Shown here: in pieces, positions 1 to 11,559 of the stretch
Numbering within the stretch: the first letter of the stretch is position 1
Layout: the number at the start of each line of letters is the position of its first letter
Source: Basidiobolus meristosporus CBS 931.73
Lineage: Eukaryota > Basidiobolomycota > Basidiobolomycetes > Basidiobolales > Basidiobolaceae
DNA length: 54,839 nucleotides
Assembly (NCBI GenBank): GCA_002104905.1
Contig: MCFE01000595.1
Coordinates: forward strand, 1-54,839
Direction of reading: 5' to 3'
Position numbers and translations under genes: made by a program
Notes under the pieces: generated by a model
The model's input: the letters and a program-made list of their open reading frames with translations, nothing else
Databases searched by the model: none
What the model was told of the DNA's origin: nothing

Positions 1-262
1 TGTCTTCTTGGTCAACACTCCAAACCCTAGCAAAGCAAGTGAGTGTCAATTGGCAGGCGACTCGGTATGCTTGAAGGGAACATGCGGACAACTTACCATA
101 GTTGATGTGAGTGACCTTGTCCAGGCTCAGCTGCTCAGGCTCTACCTTTCCCCAGGGAACGTAGTATCCAACAATCACCTTGTCGTCAGCTGCCGAGCAC
201 TCCAAAGGGGCAAAGAGCAGAGTAGCGGAGATAGTAGAGATCAAAAGGATGCTTAGCTTCAT
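1..262 (-). CDS. GH18 chitinase, 5' part of a fourth tandem copy (cut by window edge)
   Basis: Exon 1 is 97-262, encoding a signal peptide and the start of the GH18 barrel (VIVGYYVPWG). A 70-nt intron occupies 27-96 (minus-strand donor GTAAGT, acceptor CTAG). Exon 2 begins at 26 and runs off the left edge. The sequence is nearly identical to the first exon and intron of the three complete chitinases downstream, so I infer the same product: a secreted endochitinase acting on chitin beta-1,4 bonds. A TATA-like box lies 48-54 bp before the ATG. The catalytic region lies outside the window, so I cannot tell whether this copy is intact. Confidence 0.9.
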   Translation of the reverse strand, partial: MKLSILLISTISATLLFAPLECSAADDKVIVGYYVPWGKVEPEQLSLDKVTHINYGKLSACSLQAYRVACQLTLTCFARVWSVDQED

Positions 263-1079
263 CGTGTGCCTGCTTGAATGATAATAATAGTTGGAATCGT
301 CTTGTGTGGTTATATACCTTTTTTCTGGTGACTTTCTATGCCATACCCTGCGAAATCAGAATACAAGAATCATACTGCATCAGCGTGTAACATGGTAAAT
401 TCGGATACACAACATAAGGCAAATTCTCGACCATCGAGTTTTTTCCTAAATTGGATAAATTGACGATATTTGGAGCACCCCATTGCCCAATCCGACTATA
501 AATAATTGCCAATATTCACTTGGCCAAACGTTCATCTCAACACACCGATTCTGTAAATTCATTTGAAGAGATGTTCTCCAGCAGATTGTGTTTGGGCTTA
601 TTTGAACATCCGATGATGGGAAGGACTGTTTTGTGTGAGCGGTCTGTTAGACTTGAAGCTGTCTTATACTGTGATCTATGTGCTACCCGAAATGGGGAAA
701 ATATATTATCGTGTGATTTGGATTACTACTTCAGGCAGTAAGCACCTGACCCATAACTAGCCCATCGCCAGCCCAATGAATATTTGACTTGAATGTGGTT
801 CCACTGAGCCGAAGGTGGCACTCAGAACTAGAAGGTGCACTTCGTTTCCCCTAAGTAGTTTGAGCGCTCTTGAAATGTGAGGTATATACAATACTTGATA
901 ATCTATATTTCTTCCACATAAAATAAAATACCCCACTAAATAAGGCAAATATTTCCGATTCAAATGAATTTTAATTTGGCAGTTGGTGATCCAATACTCC
1001 AACCTTTGCCTGAAACAACAACAGGCAGAGCAAACTACATAAGTTATTTTGTTGGAATTCTGGTATATAAATCATGCAA
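263..1079. other. Intergenic spacer between chitinase copies
   Basis: Apart from the promoter elements of the left copy, this ~820-bp AT-rich spacer shows no convincing reading frame. It is not recognisably similar to the spacers between the other copies, except for the short promoter block and TATA box. Confidence 0.5.
310..473 (-). promoter_or_regulatory. Chitinase promoter, copy at left edge: TATA box and conserved upstream block
   Basis: The minus strand reads TATATAA at 310-316, 48-54 bp before the ATG at 262. At 442-473 the plus strand reads TTTCCTAAATTGGATAAATT and continues with GACGATATTT. This is the most divergent of four blocks found at similar positions upstream of each chitinase copy. 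The TATA call follows position and sequence. The block is inferred to be regulatory from conservation alone. Confidence 0.55.
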
Positions 1080-2730
1080 TTAACACGCTCCCAGGTCAGT
1101 CCATACATTCTGGCTGTTACTTCCTGGAGTATCATTCTGAGTCCACCACTTGGCTTGCCACAAATGGCTCTTGTACACCGCCTTCTGTGCTGAGTTGTAT
1201 GCTGTGGCCGCATTCCAGTCAGCCACTCCATTGCAGATTCCTGGACCAGAGGTCGGGCTTGGGCTGCCGGAGGTGGCTGAGCCACTGGAGCTGGTCGATG
1301 GCACAGTGCTGGTGGGCTTCACAGTGTTGCTAGTAGCGGTGGTAGTGATGGTGGGTGCTGGTGTGTTGGTGGGCTGTGGGCATCCCGAGCCAGTGCAGCG
1401 GACTCCTTGGAGTACACTGAGTAGCTCGTCATTCGAGTCATGGCTCATATCCCAGTACATCACTCCACGAAGACCAGATTGCTTGGTGTAGTCGACCTTG
1501 ATCTTCAGGGACTGAGGATCGTCGTAGGAGATGAATCGCTTGTCGCTGGCTCTGAACAACCAGGGGGTCTGGGTGGTGTTGTCCCAGTAGCGGCTCCAGC
1601 CACTTGCGGGGGTGTTCACGCCAGATTGGAGAATGTCACTGCGGATGGACTTCCACTTCCAGATGCCGGAGTAGAATGTCCCTTCGTTGCAGAAGAAGTT
1701 GGGCTCGTTCGAGTCGTTCGAGTCTCCCTTGGGTGTCACACTGTCCTTGGAGGCATACATGTTGCCAGGGTTGGCGTTCATGTCGACGGTGGCGGTGAGT
1801 GAGCGGCCATAGAATGGCAATCCCATGACAAGCTTGTTGGCTGGCCATTTGGCCCCGAGCCAGTCGGTGATGGATTGACGGAATGAGTAGGCCTCTCCTC
1901 CCTTGGCCGTGTCATAGTCGAACGGGGCATTCGGCCCGGTGGTGGCTGACCACGAGCCCATGATGTCGTAGGCCATGACATTGATGAAGTCAAAGTATTG
2001 TGCGAATGAGGACACATCGGCCATGGGCTTGCCATCGGCCCCATCGAATGGCTGAACTCGAACAGCCGCGGTCAACAGCTTGTGCTCGTTGGGGAACTCG
2101 GCATCCAGCGCTGCTCTGAGCTCCTTCAGAAGGATCAGGTAGTTGGCGCTGTCGCTCTTGTCAACCACGTTACAGATGGCGGCATTTCTACCGGGGTACT
2201 CCCAGTCGATATCAATTCCATCAAGGTCCCACCCATCAGGGTTGGCATCGTAGTCAGGCTTTGTGTTCTTGCGCACAAACACAAGCGCGTTGTTGATGAA
2301 CTTCTTGCGCAACGCTGCATCCCTCACGACGGTGGAGAATGTCTGGCTGCCTGTCCACCCGCCCAGCGAGATGAGCGTCTTCACTCCCTTGGCACCTGCG
2401 AGTTGCTTCAGCTTGCGGATTCTGTTCCCGTCGTAGTATCTGTCAATGGTGATCTCGGTGGGGTCAGCTGTCTTCTTGGTCAACACTCCAAACCCTAGCA
2501 AAGCAAGTGAGTGTCAATTGGCAGGCGACTCGGTGTGCTTGAAGGGAACATGCGGTCAACTTACCATAGTTGATGTGAGTGACCTTGTCCAGGCTCAGCT
2601 GCTCAGGCTCTACCTTTCCCCAGGGAACGTAGTATCCAACAATCACCTTGTCGTCAGCTGCCGAGCACTCCAAAGGGGTAAAGAGCAGAGTAGCGGAGAT
2701 AGTAGAGATCAGAAGGATGCTTAACTTCAT
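1080..2730 (-). CDS. GH18 chitinase with C-terminal CBM5/12 module (tandem copy 1)
   Basis: Exons are complement(1080-2494, 2565-2730) with a 70-nt intron, giving 526 aa. Residues 1-24 form a signal peptide ending LECSA, so the enzyme is probably secreted. The GH18 barrel follows: LISLGGW (~96-102) and the catalytic DxxDxDxE motif DGIDIDWE (~147-154, Glu154 the proton donor), then MAYDIMG and a late MYWDMSHD strand. A Ser/Thr/Pro-rich linker (from about CPQPTNTPAP) leads to a ~50-residue CBM5/12-type chitin-binding module with WQAKWWTQ. The expected reaction is endo-hydrolysis of chitin. Length and architecture are complete and I see no broken motif. The start is the ATG before the hydrophobic signal; an upstream in-frame extension lacks support and the paralogues begin at the same MKLSILL. 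The likely job is cell-wall remodelling, nutrition or attack on chitinous hosts; the sequence does not decide which. Confidence 0.95.
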
Positions 2731-3942
2731 TGTTTGCCTACTTGGGTAATGATGACCGTCAACTGCTCTAACGGGGATTTTATAGATTTTCAAGCGGATG
2801 TTACGTAGGTTTACCTGGCCAGGTACCTCCGATTGTTGGTGGGAACCTGGGTTTTACCTGACCTTATGATGGTAGCACCAACTCCGATATATCAATGAGT
2901 TGCATATCCTTTCCTAAACTGTGCAAATTGATAACTAATGGGGCAATGGACCGTTTTGGTCTAGTCAAAAAGGTATTTTTCATCTGGGAAATATCATTCG
3001 GACTCAATACTCATATGGCCTGCGGAGGGTGTATCTCTGTCTTGGCCAATTTTTATACTCTATGAATGATTCAACCAGGACTTTGAGAGGCGCCATTTCC
3101 AATCTGCTTATTGACCGAGCTGTTAATGAATAAAACTCTCTTGAAGGAATTCCGAATCTAAGCGCATGTACGTAGTTTCGATGAAGTCAGCGGTTAAAAG
3201 AAAAATTAAAGATATTCCGGATTACAGCCCACCTTGGTTTGCTTATGTGTGGGAGATCCCGATCTACTGTTGAAGTCAAAGGCACAAGAGCAGATTGATC
3301 TGGTAACCAGCCTTATTCTGACTAGGTATAACCAAATATGAAATGTCCGCTGAACGGTCTACCGGTCAAGTCTGGTATATGCGTTTAAAAACAGCAGCAG
3401 ATCATGTTTTGGATACAACGCACTTAGTAATTCGAGTATCAAAGTCTGTGCGACATTTCCATCGAAATCTCCTATTCCTTCCCAAAACTAGCTTCCCATA
3501 CGTATGCTTGGAGTATGACTAAGCATATAGGAGTATTTATGCCAGAGGGGCTTCGTAGATTATCGCAAATTGAAGTCAGTTGTGTTATGTTGCATTGGCA
3601 GCTTATCGTACCTACGCCACTATCGACAGGTTATGGCAGGCTTATACGGCCCATGAAAGGAGAATATAACTTCGAGCCATGAAGTGTACTGGGGGATTTC
3701 ATTTGGATAATATTGTAATTAATACTATTATTAGAAACTTAGGACGACGGGTAATCATAATAAGTAAAATAATCAGGATCGTTTCTTGCAATGCTGTAGG
3801 CTTGGTAAACCAACGGCTGGAACTCCGTTGCAATATCGATATAAGTGTGGAATGCAGCGAAATGAAGCTGGAAAGGTACAAAAAGTTAAACTTATTGGAA
3901 CCATTTTTGAAGTCACAATACCAAATCATAGTTTGAAAACTT
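2731..3942. other. Intergenic spacer upstream of chitinase copy 1
   Basis: This 1.2-kb AT-rich spacer has no convincing gene. Only the TATA box and promoter block stand out. It does not align by eye with the other spacers of the array. Confidence 0.5.
2778..2947 (-). promoter_or_regulatory. Chitinase copy 1 promoter: TATA box and conserved upstream block
   Basis: The minus strand has TATAAAA at 2778-2784, 48-54 bp before the ATG. On the plus strand 2910-2947 begins TTTCCTAAACTGTGCAAATT and continues GATAACTAATGGGG. It aligns with blocks upstream of the other three copies although the surrounding spacers do not. Confidence 0.6.
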
Positions 3943-5596
3943 TTAACATGCTCCAAGATCAGTCCATACATTCTGGCTGTTACTTCCTGGAGTATCATTC
4001 TGAGTCCACCACTTGGCTTGCCACAAATGGCTCTTGTACACCGCCTTCTGTGCTGAGTTGTATGCTGTGGCCGCATTCCAGTCAGCCACTCCATTGCAGA
4101 TTCCTGGACCAGAGGTAGGGCTTGGGCTGCCGGAGGTGGCTGAGCCACTGGAGCTGGTCGATGGCACAGTGCTGGTGGGCTTCACAGTGTTGCTAGTAGC
4201 GGTGGTAGTGATGGTGGGTGCTGGTGTGTTGGTGGGCTGTGGGCATCCCGAGCCAGTGCAGCGGACTCCTTGGAGTACACTGAGTAGCTCGTCATTCGAG
4301 TCATGGCTCATATCCCAGTACATCACTCCACGAAGACCAGATTGCTTGGTGTAGTCGACCTTGATCTTCAGGGACTGAGGATCGTCGTAGGAAATGAATC
4401 GCTTGTCACTGGCTCTGAACAACCAGGGGGTCTGGGTGGTGTTGTCCCAGTAGCGGCTCCAGCCACTTGCGGGGGTGTTCACGCCAGATTGGAGAATGTC
4501 ACTGCGGATGGACTTCCACTTCCAGATGCCGGAGTAGAATGTCCCTTCGTTGCAGAAGAAGTTGGGCTCGTTCGAGTCGTTCGAGTCTCCCTTGGGTGTC
4601 ACACTGTCCTTCGAGGCATACATATTGCCCGGGTTGGCGTTCATGTCGACGGTGGCGGTGAGTGAGCGGCCATAGAATGGCAATCCCATGACAAGCTTGT
4701 TGGCTGGCCATTTGGCCCCGAGCCAGTCGGTGATGGATTGACGGAATGAGTAGGCCTCTCCTCCCTTGGCCGTGTCATAGTCGAACGGGGCATTCGGCCC
4801 GGTGGTGGCTGACCACGAGCCCATGATGTCGTAGGCCATGACATTGATGAAGTCAAAGTATTGTGCGAATGCGGACACATCGGCCATGGGCTTGCCATCG
4901 GCCCCATCGAATGGCTGGACTCGAACAGCCGCGGTCAACAGCTTGTGCTCGTTGGGGAACTCGGCATCCAGTGCTGCTCTGAGCTCCTTCAGAAGGATCA
5001 GGTAGTTGGCGCTGTCGCTCTTGTCAACCACGTTACAGATGGCGGCATTTCTACCGGGGTACTCCCAGTCGATATCAATTCCATCAAGGTCCCACCCATC
5101 AGGGTTGGCATCGTAGTCAGGCTTTGTGTTCTTGCGCACAAACACAAGCGCGTTGTTGATGAACTTCTTGCGCAACGCTGCATCCCTCACGACGGTGGAG
5201 AATGTCTGGCTGCCTGTCCACCCGCCCAGCGAGATGAGCGTCTTCACTCCCTTGGCACCTGCGAGTTGCTTCAGCTTGCGGATTCTGTTCCCGTCGTAGT
5301 ATCTGTCAATGGTGATCTCGGTGGGGTCAGCTGTCTTCTTGGTCAACACTCCAAACCCTAGCAAAGCAAGTGAGTGTCAATTGGCGGGCGACTCGGTGTG
5401 CTTGAAGGGAACATGCGGACAACTTACCATAGTTGATGTGAGTGACCTTGTCCAGGCTCAGCTGCTCAGGCTCTACCTTTCCCCAAGGAACGTAGTATCC
5501 AACAATCACCTTGTCGTCAGCTGCCGAGCACTCCAAAGGGGCAAAGAGCAGAGTAGCGGAGATAGTAGAGATCAAAAGGATGCTTAGCTTCATCAT
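3943..5596 (-). CDS. GH18 chitinase with C-terminal CBM5/12 module (tandem copy 2)
   Basis: Exons are complement(3943-5357, 5428-5596) with a 70-nt intron at 5358-5427. Two consecutive ATGs (5594-5596 and 5591-5593) give 527 or 526 aa; the paralogues start at the position of the second. The architecture matches copy 1: signal peptide, GH18 barrel with DGIDIDWE, Ser/Thr-rich linker and CBM5/12. Differences from copy 1 are few, for example Ala for Ser in the VSAFAQYF segment. Intron and coding sequence are nearly identical to the neighbouring copies while the flanks differ, suggesting recent conversion or strong homogenisation. Predicted to be a secreted endochitinase. Confidence 0.95.
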
Positions 5597-6723
5597 TCAC
5601 CTGTTAGATAATGATATTCACTAGTCTACTTCTTCAGATTTTATACTCATGCTCTCTCTGATATTATTTTATGATCTTTTACAAAGGTCTTCAAGCCCGT
5701 TTGTTACTCCAATTGAAAGCATTGAATAGGGTATCATTAGCTTAAGCGTGAGGAAACATGAAGTGTAACAATCATGAATATGCCGTGAATCCTCCCAAAA
5801 CGTGCATATTGGTGACTAATAAAGAATTACCATATAAGACTAGCATATAATAGCGGGCGTAACATACAACACACGTGCCCTAGTCCACATTGGAATGGGT
5901 AGTGATCTTGATAGAGTACCAAGACGTAAGTGACTCTATATTGAATATACGCTGTAATATTCCGTACAGCCTCCCACTTAATGATCAGCAAGTTGTTGAT
6001 TTTCGGGCGTTAGAAACCTGATTACTCCGGTGCTTCTGTGATTCTAGCGTTAAAAAGTATACTCTGTGACACTCAAACTTCATCAATATGCACTAAAGCA
6101 TTGATCTAATGTCTACCTCGACTGAGACCTGCTTCAGCCAAAGGTACTCGACTCACTTACCAGTTTAACTCAATAAAGGACTAATTGGCACTGTTATCGA
6201 TTGATACAGGATGAGTAAGGTTAGGTAACGGGCACCGTGATCTCATTTGACTATTCGACCAGTACTTCATAATTTCCGACCTTTTTTAGCCAGAAATTGG
6301 CTTCCGACACTGCAAATGATGCAATTGTAAGCTGTTCGATGGAATGCAAACTAAACTGAAACCCAGAATAACCATCTTCGCACTTCTGTGGCACCTATCG
6401 CCTACTGGCTTACATCTTAATGATTTGAACACACCACACCAATTCTTCAAATCATTGGCATTGCGCCTTGCCGTTGAAAAGCTACGCATTGAATAATAGC
6501 CAACAATACTGCTGGAGGAGCAATAAGTGAATGGAACTGGACTTAAGCAGACATCTCAATTGGCATTTTAGAGGTATCAAGTAACGATACCATCTCATGT
6601 AGAGATATATTCACGAATAGGTGGCGTAATTCAAAAAAATTAATGGAGGTATATCAAGTGAATACTTTTAATAATATGCCGAATTATCAACTTATGAGAA
6701 TATTTAATATCTATGAATTGTAA
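5597..6723. other. Intergenic spacer upstream of chitinase copy 2
   Basis: This 1.1-kb AT-rich spacer shows no convincing reading frame and no similarity by eye to the other spacers, apart from the promoter elements. Confidence 0.5.
5639..5826 (-). promoter_or_regulatory. Chitinase copy 2 promoter: TATA box and conserved upstream block
   Basis: The minus strand has TATAAAA at 5639-5645, 43-49 bp before the first ATG. On the plus strand 5790-5826 reads TCCTCCCAAAACGTGCATAT and continues TGGTGACTAAT, matching the blocks of copies 1 and 3 with several substitutions. Confidence 0.55.
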
Positions 6724-8374
6724 TTAACAAGCCCCAAGGTCAGCCCACACATTCTGGCTGTTGCTGCCTGGAGTTTCATTCTGAGTCCACCACTTGGCTT
6801 GCCACAAATGGCTCTTGTACACCGCCTTCTGTGCTGAGTTGTATGCTGTGGCCGCATTCCAGTCAGCCACTCCATTGCAGATTCCTGGACCAGAGGTCGG
6901 GCTTGGGCTGCTGGAGGTGGCTGAGCCACTGGAGCTGGTCGATGGCACAGTGCTGGTGGGCTTCACAGTGTTGCTAGTAGCGGTGGTAGTGATGGTGGGT
7001 GCTGGTGTGTTGGTGGGCTGTGGGCATCCCGAGCCAGTGCAGCGGACTCCTTGGAGTACACTGAGTAGCTCGTCATTCGAGTCATGGCTCATATCCCAGT
7101 ACATCACTCCACGAAGACCAGATTGCTTGGTGTAGTCGACCTTGATCTTCAGGGACTGAGGATCGTCGTAGGAGATGAATCGCTTGTCGCTGGCTCTGAA
7201 CAACCAGGGGGTCTGGGTGGTGTTGTCCCAGTAGCGGCTCCAGCCACTTGCGGGGGTGTTCACACCGGATTGGAGAATGTCACTGCGGATGGACTTCCAC
7301 TTCCAGATGCCGGAGTAGAATGTCCCTTCGTTGCAGAAGAAGTTGGGCTCGTTCGAGTCGTTCGAGTCTCCCTTGGGTGTCACGCTATCCTTCGAGGCAT
7401 ACATGTTGCCAGGGTTGGCGTTCATGTCGACAGTGGCGGTGAGTGAGCGGCCATAGAATGGCAATCCCATGACAAGCTTGTTGGCTGGCCATTTGGCCCC
7501 GAGCCAGTCGGTGATGGATTGACGGAATGAGTAGGCCTCTCCTCCCTTGGCCGTGTCATAGTCGAACGGGGCATTCGGCCCGGTGGTGGCTGACCACGAG
7601 CCCATGATGTCGTAGGCCATGACATTGATGAAGTCAAAGTATTGTGCGAATGCGGACACATCGGCCATGGGCTTGCCATCGGCCCCATCAAATGGCTGGA
7701 CTCGAACAGCCGCGGTCAACAGCTTGTGCTCGTTGGGGAACTCGGCATCCAGTGCTGCTCTGAGCTCCTTCAGAAGGATCAGGTAGTTGGCGCTGTCGCT
7801 CTTGTCAACCACGTTACAGATGGCGGCATTTCTACCGGGGTACTCCCAGTCGATATCAATTCCATCAAGGTCCCACCCATCAGGGTTGGCATCGTAGTCA
7901 GGCTTTGTGTTCTTGCGCACAAACACAAGCGCGTTGTTGATGAACTTCTTGCGCAACGCTGCATCCCTCACGACGGTGGAGAATGTCTGACTGCCTGTCC
8001 ACCCGCCCAGCGAGATGAGCGTCTTCACTCCCTTGGCACCTGCGAGTTGCTTCAGCTTGCGGATTCTGTTCCCGTCGTAGTATCTGTCAATGGTGATCTC
8101 GGTGGGGTCAGCTGTCTTCTTGGTCAACACTCCAAACCCTAGCAAAGCAAGTGAGTGTCAATTGGCAGGCGACTCGGTGTGCTTGAAGGGAACATGCGGA
8201 CAACTTACCATAGTTGATGTGAGTGACCTTGTCCAGGCTCAGCTGCTCAGGCTCTACCTTTCCCCAAGGAACGTAGTATCCAACAATCACCTTGTCGTCA
8301 GCTGCCGAGCACTCCAAAGGGGCAAAGAGCAGAGTAGCGGAGATAGTAGAGATCAAAAGGATGCTTAGCTTCAT
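6724..8374 (-). CDS. GH18 chitinase with C-terminal CBM5/12 module (tandem copy 3)
   Basis: Exons are complement(6724-8138, 8209-8374) with a 70-nt intron, giving 526 aa. It has the same signal peptide, GH18 catalytic motif DGIDIDWE, linker and CBM5/12 module as copies 1 and 2. It differs slightly in the linker (SSSPSPTS for SGSPSPTS) and in the chitin-binding module (NETPGS and WADLGAC for NDTPGS and WTDLGAC). The reading frame is intact. It is the outermost gene of the array in this window, and its 5' side faces retrotransposon remnants. Predicted to be a secreted endochitinase. Confidence 0.95.
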
Positions 8375-9300
8375 TTTGCGCCTTCCGGGATAATGGTGAT
8401 TACTCGTACTCTTTCTTGTGGTTTTATACTTTTTCTAACTTTATCACTCTAGTGATCCACGTGGTGGTTCTGGTGAACTCAGCACCCGTACTTGGCGACA
8501 CTACATTTAATACTTTCACATCCTTTCCCAAAGCGTATAAATTGTTGACAATTGGGGAAGTAAGCATTTGTAAAAATCGAAGATTTAGTTGATCCATTTC
8601 GCTTCGAAGTAATATAGTGAATGCAGGAATACATACCGGATATGACGTCTGCTATAACTTTCTTTAGCGTGGTTGTCTCCCGTTGATTAATCCGAAACCG
8701 GGATGACTGGCAACCGTACGGAGGGGTAGATAGATGTTTGAACCTCATTCGAACAATGGAGTAGAAAGTTTGGTAAATCATTTACTTGTATGGCTTAGAA
8801 TATATATTATGGGTATTCTAAAGTGAAACTGTGCTACCTGCATGGAACATGTAACTCAATGCCGTCTAGGGTAAGAACGGCAAGGAAAGCTATTAGATGT
8901 ATCGATCAGACCGCCTTCCCTCCCCATTCACATAAAAATGTCCGCTTGATTAGAAACCGGATTTATTTCATACAAGTACTAATCGAATTTGCTGGCCAAG
9001 AAATTCAGGTTACGAAGTTACGTAGTTTTCTAATCCAATTTAAGTTTAACTGCAATTGACGAAATTGGTGACCCGACCCAGAGTTGCGGTTTGGATGAAT
9101 AAGACATGCTTCCAGGTGTCCTAGTGTTGGCTATTTTCGGAATAAAAGCAAATGGACGCTACTCCGTGCTTACCTGATCTTTAGTTATGCATCCATAAGG
9201 TTCTTCCGAACGCATCAATACCCAGTACCCCAGCAAGTGCTAACCAAATCTACCTCGCTCTCACCTCTATTGGCCTAGCATTGACTGTGTTACCCTCTAC
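8375..9300. other. Intergenic region, no recognised gene
   Basis: Apart from the promoter of chitinase copy 3, I find no conserved reading frame or repeat here. The short open frames have no recognisable domains. Confidence 0.45.
8422..8560 (-). promoter_or_regulatory. Chitinase copy 3 promoter: TATA box and conserved upstream block
   Basis: The minus strand has TATAAAA at 8422-8428, 48-54 bp before the ATG. On the plus strand 8521-8560 includes TTTCCCAAAGCGTATAAATT followed by GTTGACAATTGGGG, matching the block at 2910-2947. Confidence 0.6.
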
Positions 9301-9639
9301 ACAATTTTATCTTAGGGCTCTAATGGCGTTTTACTGGGTTTACTGCCAAATAATGTCAAAAACATGATGGTATTGGAACAGTCTTTTGGCAAGAATTGCA
9401 TGGCATTTTGATGGTCTTATTGCGGTCCGCATTTATTTGAGCAGATCTAACTGGCCAATACATCCCATTGCCTTATATAGAAAGAAACTTGACAGTGTTT
9501 TGATGGCCTCTTTGTGGACCTCTGTTGGCATTATAATGGCAGTATGGTGGCCTACAGTTAGTTCTGTATAATACTACCATACCAATATACCAAATGGTAT
9601 TTCCTTTTTCTACCTCCCCTTGCACCATTTACATATTCC
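9301..9639. other. Probable retroelement flank, unresolved
   Basis: This stretch lies where the 3' LTR of the minus-strand copia fragment (9640-10359) would be expected. It contains partly repeated phrases (TTTTGATGG occurs twice) and near-palindromic TACCAAATGGTATTT. I cannot define LTR ends. Confidence 0.3.
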
Positions 9640-10359
9640 AGTCATGCTTACTAACCTCTACTTACATGCACACCTGCTGCAATTGACACACTTCTATCAC
9701 CTCAACTTTACAGCTTTTCTGTGTAATACTTGCAAAGTGGCCATATACCTTTTATTGCTGGTAACATATACATCCTGCAAACATATGGTTGGTTGCCACT
9801 GCTTATGTCATGAATATCTATGAAGTTGGGATTTGGCTTAAGCCTGAATCCTCAAGTACTTTCTTGGCCACATTGCCTCTTTTACAGCCTTCTAGGCTTC
9901 CATATACCCTGTCTCTTGGGTGGAAACAACCATGGCTAGTTGCATTCTTGAAGTTCATGAAATTGCTCCTTAACAGTAAAATAAAGTGTATCCTGTGGTG
10001 GATCTTCAGTGTTCTAAATTCTGTCCCCAGTCTGCATCAGAGTAGCCCAAAAAATTGTATTCTGAATCCTTATTGGTATATCTTAATCAGATTGCAGCAG
10101 TTCCTTTAAGGTATCTGAAAATCTCCTCAACAGTTGCAATATGATCCAATTCATAGTTCTGATTATGTTAGCTGGCAACTCCCACTGAATGTGAAATACC
10201 AGGATATGTTCCTAGCATGCTATATATCACACTCCCACTTGTAAACTGGTAAGGGAAGTATGGACTTTCAGATGACACTAAGCTCTCTTGATTTGATAGA
10301 GTTTTGACCAATTCAAGGTTTGCCTCCATTGATGTAGCTGCCAGTTTACAGTCTTCCAT
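9640..10359 (-). mobile_element. Ty1/copia retrotransposon fragment (C-terminal RT / RNase H), decayed
   Basis: The minus-strand translation shows the copia polyprotein C-terminus: CKLAATSMEANLEL, then SVIYSMLGTYPGISHSVGVAS, EEIFRYLKGT, and the RNase H block GYSDADWG, RSTTGYTLF and TSRMQLAMVVST. At least five in-frame stops interrupt it. Several sit where the family has Trp or Arg codons (for example the stop replacing W in the AISWTS motif), consistent with G-to-A or C-to-T decay. No LTR could be assigned. It lies tail to tail with a second copia fragment on the other strand. Confidence 0.85.
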
Positions 10360-10433
10360 TTAGTACTTATTAAGTATATGTTAACATGCCTGAGCTGGCT
10401 AAATCACTAATCAACTGCAAATCACCTTGATGC

Positions 10434-11146
10434 AAATGGGTCTTCAAGACAAAATACAAGGCTGAAGGTACAACTGAAAGATACAAGGCAAGACTTGTGG
10501 CCAAAGGATGCTCTCACACAAAAGGACTGGTCTACAATGAAACCTTTGCACTGGTAGCCAAGTTTAATTTCATTGGATTCATATTGACTATTGCAGCCAA
10601 ATATAGGTTTTTTGCTCACCAAATGGATGTCAGAGCTGCATACATGAGTGAGGAACTTGATGAGGATGGTTGCATGGGCCAGACTGATGGGTTTACTGAC
10701 CAAGATAACCCCAATTTGTTCTGCAAGCTCAAAGTACTTTTCTATGGGGCTTTAACAATCACAAAGAGCCTGGACATGCAAGATAGATTTGTGTTTAAAA
10801 TTCCTGTGTTTCCCAAGATGTGTGGCTGACTATTGTATCTACTATATGCTGGATGGAGCAAATCCAGCATTATTAGCTCTATATGTGGATGATGTTATTA
10901 TGGCCACCAATAACCAACAAACATTGAAAGTGACAAAATCCAACATATATAAGGAGCTCAAGATGTCTGATCTAAGAGTGCTGAGTTACTGCTTGTGGAT
11001 ACAATTCTTCATAGACAGAAATCCTCAGACTGTTGCATTTGGCCAAGTCCCCAGTTTGATTTTCCATGAGAGCCTGATATTTCTCAGTCACTCTGGATCT
11101 CCAAAACCTTGTCTGAGGGCTATCAAGGGCCTCATGTACTGTCTAT
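10434..11146 (+). mobile_element. Ty1/copia retrotransposon fragment (reverse transcriptase), decayed
   Basis: The plus-strand translation reads WVFKTKYKAEG, ERYKARLVAKG, then a copia RT core with HQMDVRAAYM, NPNLFCKLK and, after a frame change near 10820, LLALYVDDVIMATNN (the YVDD catalytic box) and LKMSDLRVLSYCLWIQF. The frame is broken between the two halves, so this is a non-functional relic. An LTR-like sequence follows at 11209-11559. Confidence 0.9.
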
Positions 11147-11208
11147 GATTCATCAATATGCACTGAATATGTGTAGGCTAAGTTTGTACCCTCATTGATA
11201 TAATAGTT

Positions 11209-11559
11209 TGTCTAGTAAGAGTTCTTGGAGATATTGGAAGTGATTGGGAGAACAAGAAGATTATGGGGTTTTCTCTCAATGATTGACTGAATTTAAGAGT
11301 AATGTTTATACTTTGACATGGTCTTGGCAGAAAAAACACATACAATATGCTTAGGAAGACCTCAAGTGCATGTGTGCAAAGTTTGGGGCTGTTTGGACAA
11401 CTTATCAAAAGTTCATGTACTGGGAAACTGATGTTTTAGTGAAAATATTCCAAGTAAATCCCAACAAGGAGTTTTTGCAGTGCTCTCTAAGATTTGTAGA
11501 CAATGATCCAAGTGACTAAGTTAGGTGAGTATTGAGGTGTAAGTACAAAATTTACAACA
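11209..11559 (+). repeat. Probable copia LTR (~351 bp)
   Basis: It begins TGTCTAGTAAGAG and ends TTTACAACA, so it has TG...CA ends, and it lies ~60 bp after the copia RT fragment. Related sequence occurs at 48015-48249: the first ~60 bp in direct orientation and the last ~190 bp as reverse complement. Both ends therefore belong to one dispersed repeat. I did not find the partner 5' LTR. Confidence 0.65.

Noticed and set aside
1049-8142. Plus-strand open frames repeated in each chitinase copy
   Set aside because: They are antisense shadows of the duplicated chitinase genes and recur only because the genes are duplicated.
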